Shown: positions 43,326-54,874 of the stretch, piece by piece
How the letters are laid out: every line of letters begins with the position of its first letter
Position numbering within the stretch: position 1 is the first letter of the stretch
DNA from: Streptomyces sp. NRRL S-37
GTDB lineage: Bacteria; Actinomycetota; Actinomycetes; Streptomycetales; Streptomycetaceae
Direction: 5' to 3'
DNA: 64,000 bases
NCBI RefSeq assembly: GCF_000721605.1
Contig: NZ_JOIZ01000019.1
Span: forward strand, 186,001 to 250,000
Notes under the pieces: generated by a model
What the model was told of the DNA's origin: nothing
Database searches by the model: none
What the model saw: the letters and a program-made list of their open reading frames with translations, nothing else
Program-made: the position numbers and the translations under genes

Positions 43326-45815
43326 ATGTCACGCACAGCACGCCACCGCACCCGCCTCAGACTCGGTCTCACCGCCACCGCCCTCCTGACGGCCACCGCC
43401 CTCGTCCCCGCCCCCGCGCACGCCGAGGACACCGCCGACTACACGATCACCGTCGACCCGGACGCCGAGGGCGCGGAGATCGACGACACGATGTACGGCG
43501 TCTTCTTCGAGGACATCAACCGGGCCGCCGACGGCGGTCTGTACGCCGAACTCGTGCAGAACCGGTCCTTCGAGTACTCCACCGCCGACAACGGCTCCTA
43601 CACCCCCCTGACCTCCTGGTCGGTGGGCGGCGCGGCCGAGGTGGTGAACGACTCCGGCAGACTCAACGAGCGCAACCGCAACTACCTCTCCCTGGGCGCC
43701 GGTTCGTCGGTCACGAACTCCGGCTACAACACCGGCGTCCGGGTCGAGGAGGGGGAGCGGTACGACTTCTCCGTGTGGGCCCGCGCCGAGACCGCCACCA
43801 CCCTCACCGTCACGCTGAAGGACGCCGCCGGTGAGCTCGCGAAGGCCCGCAAGGTGGCCGTCGAGGGCGGCTGGGCCAAGTACGAGACCACCTTCAAGGC
43901 GTCCCGCACCAGCAACCGCGGCCGGCTCGCCGTCGCCACCACGGAGGCGGCGGCCCTCGACATGGTGTCGCTCTTCCCGCGCGACACCTACAAGAACCAG
44001 CCGAACGGCCTGCGCGAGGACCTCGCCGAGAAGATCGCCGCGCTGAAGCCCGGCTTCGTCCGCTTCCCCGGCGGCTGCCTGGTCAACACCGGCTCCATGG
44101 AGGACTACAGCGAGGCCTCCGGCTGGCAGCGCAAGCGCTCCTACCAGTGGAAGGACACCGTCGGCCCGGTCGAGGAACGCGCCACCAACGCCAACTTCTG
44201 GGGTTACAACCAGAGTTACGGCCTCGGCTACTACGAGTACTTCCGCTTCGCCGAGGACATCGGCGCCATGCCGCTGCCCGTCGTCCCCGCGCTGGTCACC
44301 GGCTGCGGCCAGAACAGGGCCACCGACGACGAGGCGCTGCTGAAGCGGCACATCCAGGACACCCTCGACCTGATCGAGTTCGCCAACGGCCCGGCCACCT
44401 CCACCTGGGGCAAGGTCCGCGCCGAGATGGGGCACCGCAAACCCTTCGGCCTCACCCACATCGCCGTCGGCAACGAGGAGAACCTGCCGCGCGAGTTCTT
44501 CGCCCGCTTCCAGCGCTTCCGCGCCGCCATCGAGGCGGAGCACCCGGACATCACAGTGATCTCCAACTCCGGCCCCGACGACTCCGGCACCACCTTCGAC
44601 ACCGCCTGGCAGCTCAACCGCGAGGGCGGCGTCGACATGGTCGACGAGCACTACTACAACAGCCCGCAGTGGTTCCTGCAGAACAACGACCGCTACGACT
44701 CCTACGACAGGAACGGCCCCAAGGTCTTCCTCGGCGAGTACGCCTCCCAGGGCAACGCCTGGAAGAACGGCCTCGCCGAAGCCGCCTTCATGACCGGCCT
44801 GGAACGCAACGCCGACATCGTCAAACTGGCCTCGTACGCGCCGCTGCTCGCCAACGAGGACTACGTCCAGTGGTCCCCGGACATGATCTGGTTCAACAAC
44901 CACGCCTCCTGGGGCTCGGCCAACTACGAGGTCCAGAAACTGTTCATGACCAACACCGGCGACCGCGTCGTCCCGTCGGAGGCGAGCACCACCCCGGACG
45001 TCAGCGGCCCCCTCACCGGAGCCGTCGGCCTGTCGACGTGGGCGACGAGCGCGGCGTACGACGACGTGAGGGTGACCGCCGCCGACGGCACGACGCTGCT
45101 GACCGACGACTTCTCCGGTGACACCTCGAAGTGGACGCACCAAGGCGGCGGAAGCTGGAGCGTCCAGGACGGGCAGTACGTGCAGACCGACGAGGCCGCC
45201 GAGAACACCCTGGTCACGGCCGGGGACCCGGCCTGGCACGACTACGACCTCCATGTGAAGGCCACCAAGAAGGCCGGCAAGGAGGGCTTCCTCGTCGCCT
45301 TCGGCGTCAAGGACACCGGCAACTACTACTGGTGGAACCTCGGCGGCTGGAACAACACCCAGACCGCCGTCGAACAGGCCTCGGACGGCGGCAAGTCGAC
45401 GCTGATCTCCAAGGCCGGCTCGATCGAGACGGGCCGCGCCTACGACATCGACGTCAAGGTGCGGGGCCGCCAGGTGACCCTCTCCCTCGACGGCCAGGAA
45501 TGGGGCAGCTTCACCGACGACAAGCCGGCCGAGCCGTTCCGCCAGGTGGTCACCGAGGACGCCCGCACCGGCGACCTGATCGTCAAGGTCGTCAACGCCC
45601 AGCCGTCCGAGGCCCGCACCGCGATCGACCTCGGCGGCGCGAGGGTCTCCTCCAAGGCCCGCGTGACCACCCTGGCCGCCGACGCGGACGCGGTCAACAC
45701 CGAGACGGACGCCCCGGTCACCCCGGTGACCTCCACCTTCCGGGGCGTCGACAGCAAGTTCACGTACACCTTCCCGGCGCACTCGGTGACGTTCCTGCGG
45801 ATCAAGCAGCGGTGA
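43326..45815 (+). CDS. secreted GH51 alpha-L-arabinofuranosidase with C-terminal laminin-G/DUF1080-like domain
   Basis: 829 residues from ATG 43326. A signal peptide ends near AHA (about 35). The N-terminus has MYGVFFEDINRAADGGLYAELVQNRSFE, then a carbohydrate-binding insertion (about 85-215), the TIM barrel with acid/base Glu384 (AVGNEENLPREFF) and nucleophile Glu471 (VFLGEYASQG), and a C-terminal beta-sandwich (DDFSGDTSKWTHQGGGSWSVQDGQYVQ) inserted in the GH51 C-terminal domain. It releases arabinose from plant arabinans and arabinoxylan outside the cell. Monocistronic; no operator was recognised in the short upstream region. Confidence 0.93.
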   Translation: MSRTARHRTRLRLGLTATALLTATALVPAPAHAEDTADYTITVDPDAEGAEIDDTMYGVFFEDINRAADGGLYAELVQNRSFEYSTADNGSYTPLTSWSVGGAAEVVNDSGRLNERNRNYLSLGAGSSVTNSGYNTGVRVEEGERYDFSVWARAETATTLTVTLKDAAGELAKARKVAVEGGWAKYETTFKASRTSNRGRLAVATTEAAALDMVSLFPRDTYKNQPNGLREDLAEKIAALKPGFVRFPGGCLVNTGSMEDYSEASGWQRKRSYQWKDTVGPVEERATNANFWGYNQSYGLGYYEYFRFAEDIGAMPLPVVPALVTGCGQNRATDDEALLKRHIQDTLDLIEFANGPATSTWGKVRAEMGHRKPFGLTHIAVGNEENLPREFFARFQRFRAAIEAEHPDITVISNSGPDDSGTTFDTAWQLNREGGVDMVDEHYYNSPQWFLQNNDRYDSYDRNGPKVFLGEYASQGNAWKNGLAEAAFMTGLERNADIVKLASYAPLLANEDYVQWSPDMIWFNNHASWGSANYEVQKLFMTNTGDRVVPSEASTTPDVSGPLTGAVGLSTWATSAAYDDVRVTAADGTTLLTDDFSGDTSKWTHQGGGSWSVQDGQYVQTDEAAENTLVTAGDPAWHDYDLHVKATKKAGKEGFLVAFGVKDTGNYYWWNLGGWNNTQTAVEQASDGGKSTLISKAGSIETGRAYDIDVKVRGRQVTLSLDGQEWGSFTDDKPAEPFRQVVTEDARTGDLIVKVVNAQPSEARTAIDLGGARVSSKARVTTLAADADAVNTETDAPVTPVTSTFRGVDSKFTYTFPAHSVTFLRIKQR

Positions 45816-45859
45816 CCCACCGGCCCGCCGGGAGACCGGCGGGCTACGCTCCCGTACCC

Positions 45860-46168
45860 ATGAGCGTCGTGAGGGTCTGGAAGGGGGTGCGGCGGGCCGA
45901 CAGGTCCGTCGCACCCTTCGTCGTGGCGGGCGATGTCCTGGTGGGCGGCGTGCTCCTGTGGCTGGCGATCGGCGGGATCGGGAACCCCGCCACCCGCGAG
46001 GAGGAGACCGCCGCGCAGGACCTGGCGCTGCGGATCTTCGGCTGCTGGCTGCTGGGCGGGGCGGCGCTGTTCGCCGTGCTCGGCATGGCCCGCTCCCTGC
46101 TCGGACACCTCGCCGCCCTGCTCCTCACCCCCCTCGTGATCGCCGCCGTCCTGATGGCCCTGGCCTGA
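45860..46168 (+). CDS. small membrane protein of unknown function
   Basis: 102 residues from ATG 45860. Three hydrophobic segments (PFVVAGDVLVGGVLLWLAIGG, IFGCWLLGGAALFAVLGMA, LAALLLTPLVIAAVLMALA) with a short acidic loop (ATREEETAAQD). It lies 44 nt after the arabinofuranosidase and 98 nt before argC. No family recognised and no ribosome binding site is obvious, though the membrane topology is coherent. Confidence 0.7.
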   Translation: MSVVRVWKGVRRADRSVAPFVVAGDVLVGGVLLWLAIGGIGNPATREEETAAQDLALRIFGCWLLGGAALFAVLGMARSLLGHLAALLLTPLVIAAVLMALA

Positions 46169-46211
46169 TCCCCGCCGCCGGCGGCCGCCGCAGGATCGTT
46201 TCGGGACCGCA

Positions 46212-48463
<2,252 letters not shown>

Positions 48464-48467
<4 letters not shown>

Positions 48468-49372
48468 CCAACGGACCCACGCGGAAGCACACCGCGCTGC
48501 CCAAGGCCCAGATCCTCATCGAGGCGCTGCCCTGGCTCACCCGCCACCACGGCAAGACCGTCGTCATCAAGTTCGGCGGCAACGCCATGGTCGACGAGGA
48601 CCTCAAGGCCGCCTTCGCCCAGGACGTCGTCTTCCTGCGCCACGCCGGCCTCAAGCCCGTCGTCGTGCACGGCGGCGGCCCCCAGATCAGCCGCGCCCTC
48701 GACCGGCACGGCATCGTCAGCGAGTTCAAGGCCGGCCTGCGCGTCACCACCGAGGACGCCATGGACGTCGTACGGATGGTGCTCGCCGGGCAGGTCCAGC
48801 GCGAGCTGGTCGGGCTGCTCAACCGGCACGGACCGCTCGCCGTCGGCCTCACCGGCGAGGACGCGCACACCCTCACCGCCACCAAGCACCGGCCCGAGAT
48901 CGACGGCGAACTCGTCGACATCGGCCGGGTCGGCGAGATCACCGAGATCGACACCGGCGCCATCGAGGCCCTGCTGGCCGACGGCCGCATCCCGGTCGTC
49001 TCGTCCATCGCCCGCTCCCAGGACGACCACCATGTCTACAACGTCAATGCTGATACGGCGGCTGCGGCACTCGCTGCTGCACTGGGCGCCGAGACCCTCA
49101 TGGTCCTCACGGACGTCGAAGGACTCTACGAGGACTGGCCGAACAGCGACGAGGTGATCAGCCGCCTCACCGCCTCCCAGCTCGAGAAACTCCTGCCGGA
49201 GCTGTCCTCCGGCATGGTGCCGAAGATGGAGGGCTGCCTGCACGCCGTACGCAACGGCGTCACCACCGCCCGCGTCATCGACGGCCGGGTCCAGCACTCG
49301 ATCCTGCTGGAGATCTTCACGGACGAGGGCATCGGCACGATGGTCGTGCCCGACGAACAGGGGGAGTCGTGA
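48464..49372 (+). CDS. argB: acetylglutamate kinase
   Basis: 302 residues from ATG 48464 (4-nt overlap with argJ). Amino-acid kinase fold: [87 protein letters not shown]. The N-terminal helix [19 protein letters not shown] is the segment needed for arginine-sensitive hexamers, so feedback inhibition by arginine is expected. Second phosphorylation step of the pathway; stop overlaps argD by 4 nt. Confidence 0.97.
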
Positions 49373-50574
49373 CCAACGCAGAACTCACCGCACGGTGGCA
49401 GGGCGCGCTGATGAACAACTACGGCACGCCGCGCCTGCCCCTCGTACGAGGCAAGGGCCCGAAGGTCTGGGACGCCGAGGGCACGGAGTACCTCGACTTC
49501 GTCGGCGGCATCGCGACCAACGCCCTCGGCCACGCCCACCCGGCGATCGTCGAGGCCGTCAGCCGGCAGATCGGCTCCCTCGGCCACATCTCCAACTTCT
49601 TCATGGCCGAGCCGACCGTCGCCCTGGCCGAGCGGCTGCTCCGGCTCTTCGGCCGGGACGGCAGGGTCTTCTTCTGCAACTCCGGCGCCGAGGCCAACGA
49701 GGCCGCCTTCAAGATCGGCCGGCTCACCGGACGGACCCACGTCGTCGCCACCGAGGGCGCCTTCCACGGCCGCACGATGGGCGCCCTCGCGCTCACCGGG
49801 CAGCCCGGCAAGCGGGAGCCGTTCCAGCCGCTGCCCGCCGACGTCACCCACGTGCCCTTCGGTGACGCGCAGGCGCTGGCCGCCGCGGTCACCGAGGAGA
49901 CGGCCCTGGTGATCATCGAACCCATCCAGGGCGAACTCGGCGTCGTCGTCCCGCCCGCCGGCTACCTGAAGGCGGCCCGCGCCATCACCGCCGCCACCGG
50001 CGCGCTGCTCGTCCTCGACGAGGTGCAGACCGGCATCGGCCGGACCGGACACTGGTTCGAGTACCAGGCCCACGAGGGCGTCCTGCCGGACGTCGTCACC
50101 CTCGCCAAGCAGCTCGGCGGCGGCCTGCCGCTCGGCGCCACCGTCGCCTTCGGCCGCGCCGCCGGCCTGCTCCGGCCCGGCCACCACGGCACGACCTTCG
50201 GCGGCAACCCGGTCGCCTGCGCCGCCGGACTCGCCGTCCTCGACACCATCGAGGACGAAGGGCTGCTGGAGAACGTCAAGCGGCAGGGCGAGAAACTCCG
50301 CGACGGGATCGAGGGATCCGGCCACGCCTTGATCGACCATGTCCGGGGCGCGGGCCTCCTCCTGGGTATCGTGCTCACCGAGCCGCTCGCGCCCCAGGTG
50401 CAACAGGCGGCTCAGGACGCCGGATTCCTCGTGAACGCGCCCGCCCCCGACGTCGTACGGCTGATGCCGCCGCTGAACCTCGGGGACGACGCGGTGGACG
50501 CCTTCCTCGGGGCACTGCCCGGCATCCTGGACCAGGCCGGTACGGCGGGCGGGGAAGGACGATCCGGAGAATGA
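49369..50574 (+). CDS. argD: acetylornithine aminotransferase
   Basis: 401 residues from GTG 49369. Fold-type I class III PLP enzyme: [14 protein letters not shown] motif (here [15 protein letters not shown]), [32 protein letters not shown], and the PLP lysine in [16 protein letters not shown]. It converts acetylglutamate semialdehyde to acetylornithine with glutamate as donor. Followed by argR after 7 nt. Confidence 0.97.
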   Translation: MTNAELTARWQGALMNNYGTPRLPLVRGKGPKVWDAEGTEYLDFVGGIATNALGHAHPAIVEAVSRQIGSLGHISNFFMAEPTVALAERLLRLFGRDGRVFFCNSGAEANEAAFKIGRLTGRTHVVATEGAFHGRTMGALALTGQPGKREPFQPLPADVTHVPFGDAQALAAAVTEETALVIIEPIQGELGVVVPPAGYLKAARAITAATGALLVLDEVQTGIGRTGHWFEYQAHEGVLPDVVTLAKQLGGGLPLGATVAFGRAAGLLRPGHHGTTFGGNPVACAAGLAVLDTIEDEGLLENVKRQGEKLRDGIEGSGHALIDHVRGAGLLLGIVLTEPLAPQVQQAAQDAGFLVNAPAPDVVRLMPPLNLGDDAVDAFLGALPGILDQAGTAGGEGRSGE

Positions 50575-50581
50575 GACGACG

Positions 50582-51121
50582 ATGAGCCAGGAGCAGGACC
50601 AGGGCCAGCAGGCCGGGCCCGCCGTGCCGCAGACGCGCACCGCACGCCACCGCCGGATCGTGGACATCCTCAACCGGCAGCCGGTGCGGTCGCAGAGCCA
50701 GCTCGCGAAGCTGCTCGCGGACGACGGACTGAGCGTCACCCAGGCGACGCTGTCGCGGGACCTGGACGAGCTGAACGCGGTGAAGATCCGCAACACCGAC
50801 GGCGACCTGATCTACGCGGTGCCGAGCGAAGGGGGTTTCCGCACCCCCCGGGCGCCGCTGGGGGGATCCGCGAAGGAGGAGCGGATGCGGAGGCTGTCGC
50901 AGGAGCTGCTGATCTCCGCGGAGGCCTCCGCGAACCTGGTGGTCCTGCGGACCCCGCCCGGTGCGGCCCAGTTCCTGGCCTCGGCCATCGACCAGGCGGA
51001 ACTCCACGACATCCTCGGCACGATCGCCGGCGACGACACGCTGCTGCTGATCAGCCGGGAACCGACGGGAGGGCAGGCCCTGGCGGACCACTTGCTCCGC
51101 CTGGCCCAGAACGGCCACTGA
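50582..51121 (+). CDS. argR: arginine repressor
   Basis: 179 residues from ATG 50582. N-terminal winged HTH ([51 protein letters not shown]), a linker, and the hexamerisation/arginine-binding domain ([39 protein letters not shown]). It binds ARG boxes with arginine as corepressor; likely sites lie upstream of argC and argG. Last gene of argCJBDR; the 3' side holds dispersed repeats. Confidence 0.97.
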   Translation: MSQEQDQGQQAGPAVPQTRTARHRRIVDILNRQPVRSQSQLAKLLADDGLSVTQATLSRDLDELNAVKIRNTDGDLIYAVPSEGGFRTPRAPLGGSAKEERMRRLSQELLISAEASANLVVLRTPPGAAQFLASAIDQAELHDILGTIAGDDTLLLISREPTGGQALADHLLRLAQNGH

Positions 51122-51168
51122 GCGCTCCGCGGGTCACTCCGGTACGGCCCCGCAGGTCGTATGGGGCT

Positions 51169-51197
51169 GGTCGCGCAGTTCCCCGCGCCCCTGGGGA
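51169..51197. repeat. dispersed intergenic repeat GGTCGCGCAGTTCCCCGCGC, copy 2
   Basis: Identical over 29 bases to 22428-22456 and partly to 62363-62380 (inverted). It forms CCCCGCGCCCCTGGGG-type hairpins and may serve as argR terminator. Confidence 0.8.
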
Positions 51198-51229
51198 CTG
51201 CGGTACTCCCCGTTGAGAAGGCCCCGCAG

Positions 51230-51345
51230 CCGCGGGCAGTCGTGCCTCCCCCAGTGCCTTAAAGGCCTGGGAGGTACCCCCAGGGCGGCACGGGTGGGCG
51301 ATGGGGGTCCCCCCGCTCGAGCGAAGCCGAGAGTGGGGGAGGCAC
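51230..51345. repeat. two adjoining dispersed palindromic elements downstream of argR
   Basis: 51230-51300 is the inverse copy of the 69-bp element at 6300-6368. Immediately after it, 51303-51345 (GGGGGTCCCCCCGCTCGAGC ... GAGAGTGGGGGAGG) is the fuller form of the element inserted in argJ and found before the sensor kinase. The 393 bp between argR and apbE contains only these repeats and the 17-bp tandem array. Confidence 0.8.
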
Positions 51346-51380
51346 CCTGCTGGTGCGGGTGAGTGACACGCCGGTACCTC

Positions 51381-51516
51381 GCCCAACAGCGCCGCTCGCC
51401 CAACAGCGCCGCTCGCCCAACAGCGCCGCTCGCCCAGGAGCGCCGCTCGCCCAGGAGCGCCGCTCGCCCAGGAGCGCCGCTCGCCCAGGAGCGCCGCTCG
51501 CCCAGGAGCGCCGCTC
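51381..51516. repeat. 17-bp tandem repeat, eight units, ending at the apbE stop codon
   Basis: Three units of GCCCAACAGCGCCGCTC (51381, 51398, 51415) are followed by five of GCCCAGGAGCGCCGCTC (51432-51500). The last unit abuts the apbE TGA (51515-51517, minus). There are no spacers, so it is a minisatellite rather than a CRISPR array. Confidence 0.9.
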
Positions 51517-52315
51517 ACCCCAGCCAGCCCGCCAGCCCCCCGGTGCACCGCACCTCGTCGCCCGCCGTGATCAGCAGGGCCTCGACGTCCGGGAGGGACT
51601 CCAGCCACCGCAGTCCCTCCCGCGACCCCATCGCGAACGCCGCCGTGGCCCAGCAGTCCGCCCACGTCAGGCGAGGGGCCACGACCGTCACCGCGACCAG
51701 GTCGGTCACCGCGGAGCGGCCCGTGCGCGGGTCGACGATGTGATCGCCCCGCTCGGCCGTGCCGGACGTCGCCACAGCAAGCTCCGAGGCACCCGCCGCG
51801 GAGACGACCGCGGCGAGACCGCCCGGACGCAACGGGTCCGACACCCCCACCCGCCACGGCCGCCCCGCCCCCGGCCCACCCAGCAACTGGACGTCCCCGC
51901 CCCCGTTGACGCTCACCCCCGTCACCCCCGCGGCGGCGAGCCGCCGCGCCGCCCGTTCCGTGGCCCAGCCCTTCACCACGCCCGTCGGATCGAGCCGCCC
52001 CCGGTAACGCGGACTGAACCAGCCCTCGCTCACCCGCTCCGCCTCCGCCGCCAGCTCCAGCACCTCGGCGACCTCGGCATCGCACTCCCCGACGCTCAGC
52101 TCACCCCGCGCCAGCCGGGAGATCTGGCTGTCGTCGCGGTACGTGCTGAACACCTCGTCGACCCGGTGCAGTCCCGCGACCGCCTCCTGAAGCGCCGCGC
52201 GCACCGCGGCGGGATCCCCGCCGCGGACGTCGAGGGAGAAGACGGTCCCCATCGTCTCCTCCACGTGACGCACCGCGGCGGGAGCCTCGGCGGGTTCGGC
52301 CACCGTGTCAGTCAC
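51515..52315 (-). CDS. apbE: FAD:protein FMN transferase
   Basis: 266 residues from GTG 52315, overlapping the FMN-binding gene's stop by 8 nt. ApbE motifs: EETMGTVFSLDV start, RLDPTGVVKGWATERAARRL, GVTGVSVNGGGDVQLLG, GTAERGDHIVDPRTGRS (Asp/His metal-type residues) and WADCWATAAFAMG. It attaches FMN covalently to threonines of proteins carrying a Dxx(S/T)GAT motif, present twice in the adjoining protein. It has no signal peptide or lipobox, although bacterial ApbE usually acts outside the membrane; a cytoplasmic enzyme is implied. The 17-bp repeat array follows its stop. Confidence 0.93.
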   Translation of the reverse strand: MTDTVAEPAEAPAAVRHVEETMGTVFSLDVRGGDPAAVRAALQEAVAGLHRVDEVFSTYRDDSQISRLARGELSVGECDAEVAEVLELAAEAERVSEGWFSPRYRGRLDPTGVVKGWATERAARRLAAAGVTGVSVNGGGDVQLLGGPGAGRPWRVGVSDPLRPGGLAAVVSAAGASELAVATSGTAERGDHIVDPRTGRSAVTDLVAVTVVAPRLTWADCWATAAFAMGSREGLRWLESLPDVEALLITAGDEVRCTGGLAGWLG

Positions 52316-53078
52316 CGGCCTTGTCCAGCGCCGACTGGAGCGACTGTTTGTACCCCGCGCTCGTGTACGTGGCCCCCGACACCGCGTCGATCCCCGCGTC
52401 CCCGGCCGCCACCGCCGCCTGGTTGAGCTTCGGCACCGCGGCGGAGTTGACCTGGTCGCTCTGCCCGCCCTTGGGCGTCTGCACCGCCTCCGCCTTGGTG
52501 ATCTTCCCGCCGCTGACGGTGATCCGCACCTGAACCGGCCCGTACTGCGTCTGCGCCACGTCCCCGGTGACGGTCCGCGCCTGCGCGCTCCCGGCACCGT
52601 CCGATCCGGAAGCCCCCGGGGACCCGGCCGCCCGCGCCTTGTCCAGCGCCGACTGCAGCGACTTCTTGTACCCGCCGCTGGTGTACGTGGCCCCCGACAC
52701 CACGTCGATGTCCGCGCTCTGCGCCGTCACGGTCGCCCGGTTCAGCCGGGGCACGGAGTTGGACGTGACCTGGTCGCTCTGCCCGCCCTTGGGCGCCTGT
52801 ACCGCCTCCGCCTTGATGATCTTCCCGCCGCTCACCGTCAGCCGGACCTGCACCGCCCCGTACTGGGTCTGCGCCGCGTCACCGGTGACGGTGCCGTCCC
52901 CGATGGGCTGGGCGGCGCCGCCCTGCGGCGACTGGGCCGCCGCGGGCGGGACCGCGCCGCCGGCCGCGGCGGCCGAGCCGGGGTCGGACGCCGGCTTCAG
53001 CGACAGCAGCAGCACGATGCCGGACACGGTGGCGGCGGTCGCGAGCACGGCACGCCGGACGGGGTGACTCTTCTTCAC
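52308..53078 (-). CDS. exported protein with two tandem FMN-binding domains
   Basis: 256 residues from GTG 53078 (GGAGG six nt upstream). The N-terminus SHPVRRAVLATAATVSGIVLLLSL is a signal sequence with RRxxL, possibly Tat-type. After an Ala/Gly/Pro linker come two FMN_bind domains (about 62-148 and 168-254), 75-80% alike, each with the flavinylation motif: D125-V-V-S-G-A-T131 and D231-A-V-S-G-A-T237. Both threonines should receive FMN from the ApbE encoded immediately downstream. The domain resembles NqrC/RnfG carriers. Acting outside the membrane it would relay electrons from the ferric-reductase-like protein encoded upstream. Confidence 0.9.
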   Translation of the reverse strand: MKKSHPVRRAVLATAATVSGIVLLLSLKPASDPGSAAAAGGAVPPAAAQSPQGGAAQPIGDGTVTGDAAQTQYGAVQVRLTVSGGKIIKAEAVQAPKGGQSDQVTSNSVPRLNRATVTAQSADIDVVSGATYTSGGYKKSLQSALDKARAAGSPGASGSDGAGSAQARTVTGDVAQTQYGPVQVRITVSGGKITKAEAVQTPKGGQSDQVNSAAVPKLNQAAVAAGDAGIDAVSGATYTSAGYKQSLQSALDKAGD

Positions 53079-53091
53079 CTGGAACCTCCGA

Positions 53092-53369
53092 GGAAGCCCT
53101 GGGCTTCAGCCCGGGGGTGATACGGACGCCGGGGGAGCAGGTCGAGGCGTGTGATTTCGCCCAGAAGGCGACAGACCGTCCTCAAGTCCGGGTACGATGA
53201 CTGTCGTGCGGTGCGAGAACCAAGCACACGCAACTCCTTTGTCTTGACGGGCAACCGGGCAGGTTCCGTCCCGGCTGGTGCTGAGAGCGTCAGACTCTTT
53301 CGTTCGCTGAGCGAATGAGCTGCTCGAGCCAGGAATCCCCTGCTCTGACGGGGTGGGGGAGGGTTCAAA
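53092..53369. mobile_element. remnant or non-autonomous derivative of an IS200/IS605 (TnpB-type) element
   Basis: The ~280-bp gap between the FMN-binding and reductase genes has no reading frame of its own. Its right end (GCCAGGAATCCCCTGCTCTG, GGGGTGGGGGAGGGTTCAA) is the familiar hairpin-containing end of IS605-type TnpB elements, and in one frame the preceding bases read a TnpB-like C-terminus (SSQESPAL). The left side GAAGCCCTGGGCTTCAGCCC is a typical subterminal palindrome. No tnpA or tnpB body remains. The right end coincides with the reductase stop codon (53365-53367). Confidence 0.6.
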
Positions 53370-54747
53370 TCTCGAACGACTCGTGATGGATGCGCCGGGC
53401 GGGGACTCCCGCCTCGCGCAGCGCTTCGTACACCGACTGCGCGAATCCGGGCGGACCGCACATGAACACGTCGTGGCGGTCGACGTCCGGGATCTTCCGG
53501 CGCAGGCTCTCCGCCGAGATGTCGGGGCGTTCACCGTCGGGGCTGTTCACCGCGTACATCAGCCGGGCGCCCCGCTCGTCGGCGATCTTCGCCAGCTCGC
53601 CCCACAACGCCAGGTCCTGGGTGCTGTTGGCCCGGTACAGCAGGGTGATGTCGCCGGAGGCGCCGGGCAGCGTCTCGAACAGTGCCCGCATCGGGGTGAT
53701 GCCCACCCCGCCCGCCACCAGCAGTACCTTGCCGCGGCTGCGGCGCTGCGCGGTCAGCGCCCCGTAGGGGCCCTCCGCCCACACCTTCGTGCCGGGCTCC
53801 AGCTCGCGCAGCCGTGAGGTGTGGTCGCCGATCGCCTTGACCGTGATCCGCAGCATGTCCGGGCGGGGCGCCGCCGACAGCGAGTACGGGTGGGAACTGA
53901 AGCGCATCCCGGGCGCCAGGAACCGCCAGCGGAAGAACTGCCCGGCCTCCGCGCCCATCCGGTGCAGCCGGCGCCCGCCGATCAGCACGGACACGATGCC
54001 CGGTGTCTCCTCGATGACCGCTTCGACCCGCATCCGGTGCCGCAGGTTCAGCCGTACCGGGGTGATGATCCGGTACCACAGGACCAGCGCGGTCACGGCG
54101 CCGTAGAGCCCGTACCAGAAGGTCTTCGCGGTCGGTTCGACGGCGAACTCGTTGCCGGTGGTGATCTGGTGCCAGAACGTCAGGAAGACCGCCGCGTACG
54201 TCAGCAGGTGCACGTGGTACCAGCCGTCGTACGGCAGCCGGCGCCGGACCGGGCCGATGGAGAGGAAGGCGATCACGAACAGCAGACCGGTGCCGATGGC
54301 GGCCTTGCCCATGTCCGGCAGCGTGTTGATGGAGGTGATGGTCTGCTGCACGATGTCGGCGAGGCTCCTGCCCGCCTGCCGGGCGTAGCCCCACATGATC
54401 AGGAAGACGTGCGCGATGACCAGGCTGACGGTGTAGCGGCCGCTCATCGCGTGCCAGCGGGCGACCCGGTCCGAGCCCACCCGGCGTTCCAGCGCGGGTA
54501 CGCGCGCCATCTGGAGTACCACCAGGGCCATCAGATAGCCGGCCAGCAGGCCGGTGATCCGGCCCGCGGCGATGATCTTCCCGGTGGTGTCCGCGATGGA
54601 CGGTGTGCTGGTCCACCACAACCACAGCACGGCCACCGCGCCCGCACCGACGGCGAGCAGCAGGGGAACGGCGGGGGAGCGGCGCGGGCGGATGCGGCGC
54701 ATCGTCTGGCGGCGGGCGGCACGGCCGCCGGCGAGCGTGGTGGTCAC
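53365..54747 (-). CDS. ferric reductase-like transmembrane flavocytochrome with FAD/NAD(P)-binding domain
   Basis: 460 residues from GTG 54747 (GGAGG upstream). Six membrane helices in about 25-225 include paired histidines for haem (ARWHAMSGRYTVSLVIAHVFLIMWG; GWYHVHLLTYAAVFLTFWHQ). The C-terminal half is a ferredoxin-NADP reductase fold: FAD strand SSHPYSLSAAP, pyrophosphate loop GGVGITPMRALFE, and MCGPPGFAQSVYEAL. It takes electrons from cytosolic NAD(P)H across the membrane. The next genes encode an extracytoplasmic flavin carrier and ApbE, forming an electron-export module interrupted only by a small IS remnant. The end of the gene may have been shaped by that insertion. Confidence 0.93.
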   Translation of the reverse strand: MTTTLAGGRAARRQTMRRIRPRRSPAVPLLLAVGAGAVAVLWLWWTSTPSIADTTGKIIAAGRITGLLAGYLMALVVLQMARVPALERRVGSDRVARWHAMSGRYTVSLVIAHVFLIMWGYARQAGRSLADIVQQTITSINTLPDMGKAAIGTGLLFVIAFLSIGPVRRRLPYDGWYHVHLLTYAAVFLTFWHQITTGNEFAVEPTAKTFWYGLYGAVTALVLWYRIITPVRLNLRHRMRVEAVIEETPGIVSVLIGGRRLHRMGAEAGQFFRWRFLAPGMRFSSHPYSLSAAPRPDMLRITVKAIGDHTSRLRELEPGTKVWAEGPYGALTAQRRSRGKVLLVAGGVGITPMRALFETLPGASGDITLLYRANSTQDLALWGELAKIADERGARLMYAVNSPDGERPDISAESLRRKIPDVDRHDVFMCGPPGFAQSVYEALREAGVPARRIHHESFEI

Positions 54748-54874
54748 GGTTCCTCCGTGGGGACTTGACCCTTGGCCCACACATACGTGCCGTCACGCGG
54801 GAGTGTTCAGAGGAGATGCGCGGCTCAGCGGCGAGGCGGAGTACGACGGCGGGGGCGGCACCTGGGCACACGGC

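Noticed and set aside
51381..51516. Short regular repeats as a CRISPR array
   Set aside because: The 17-bp units are contiguous with no spacers and no cas genes are near.
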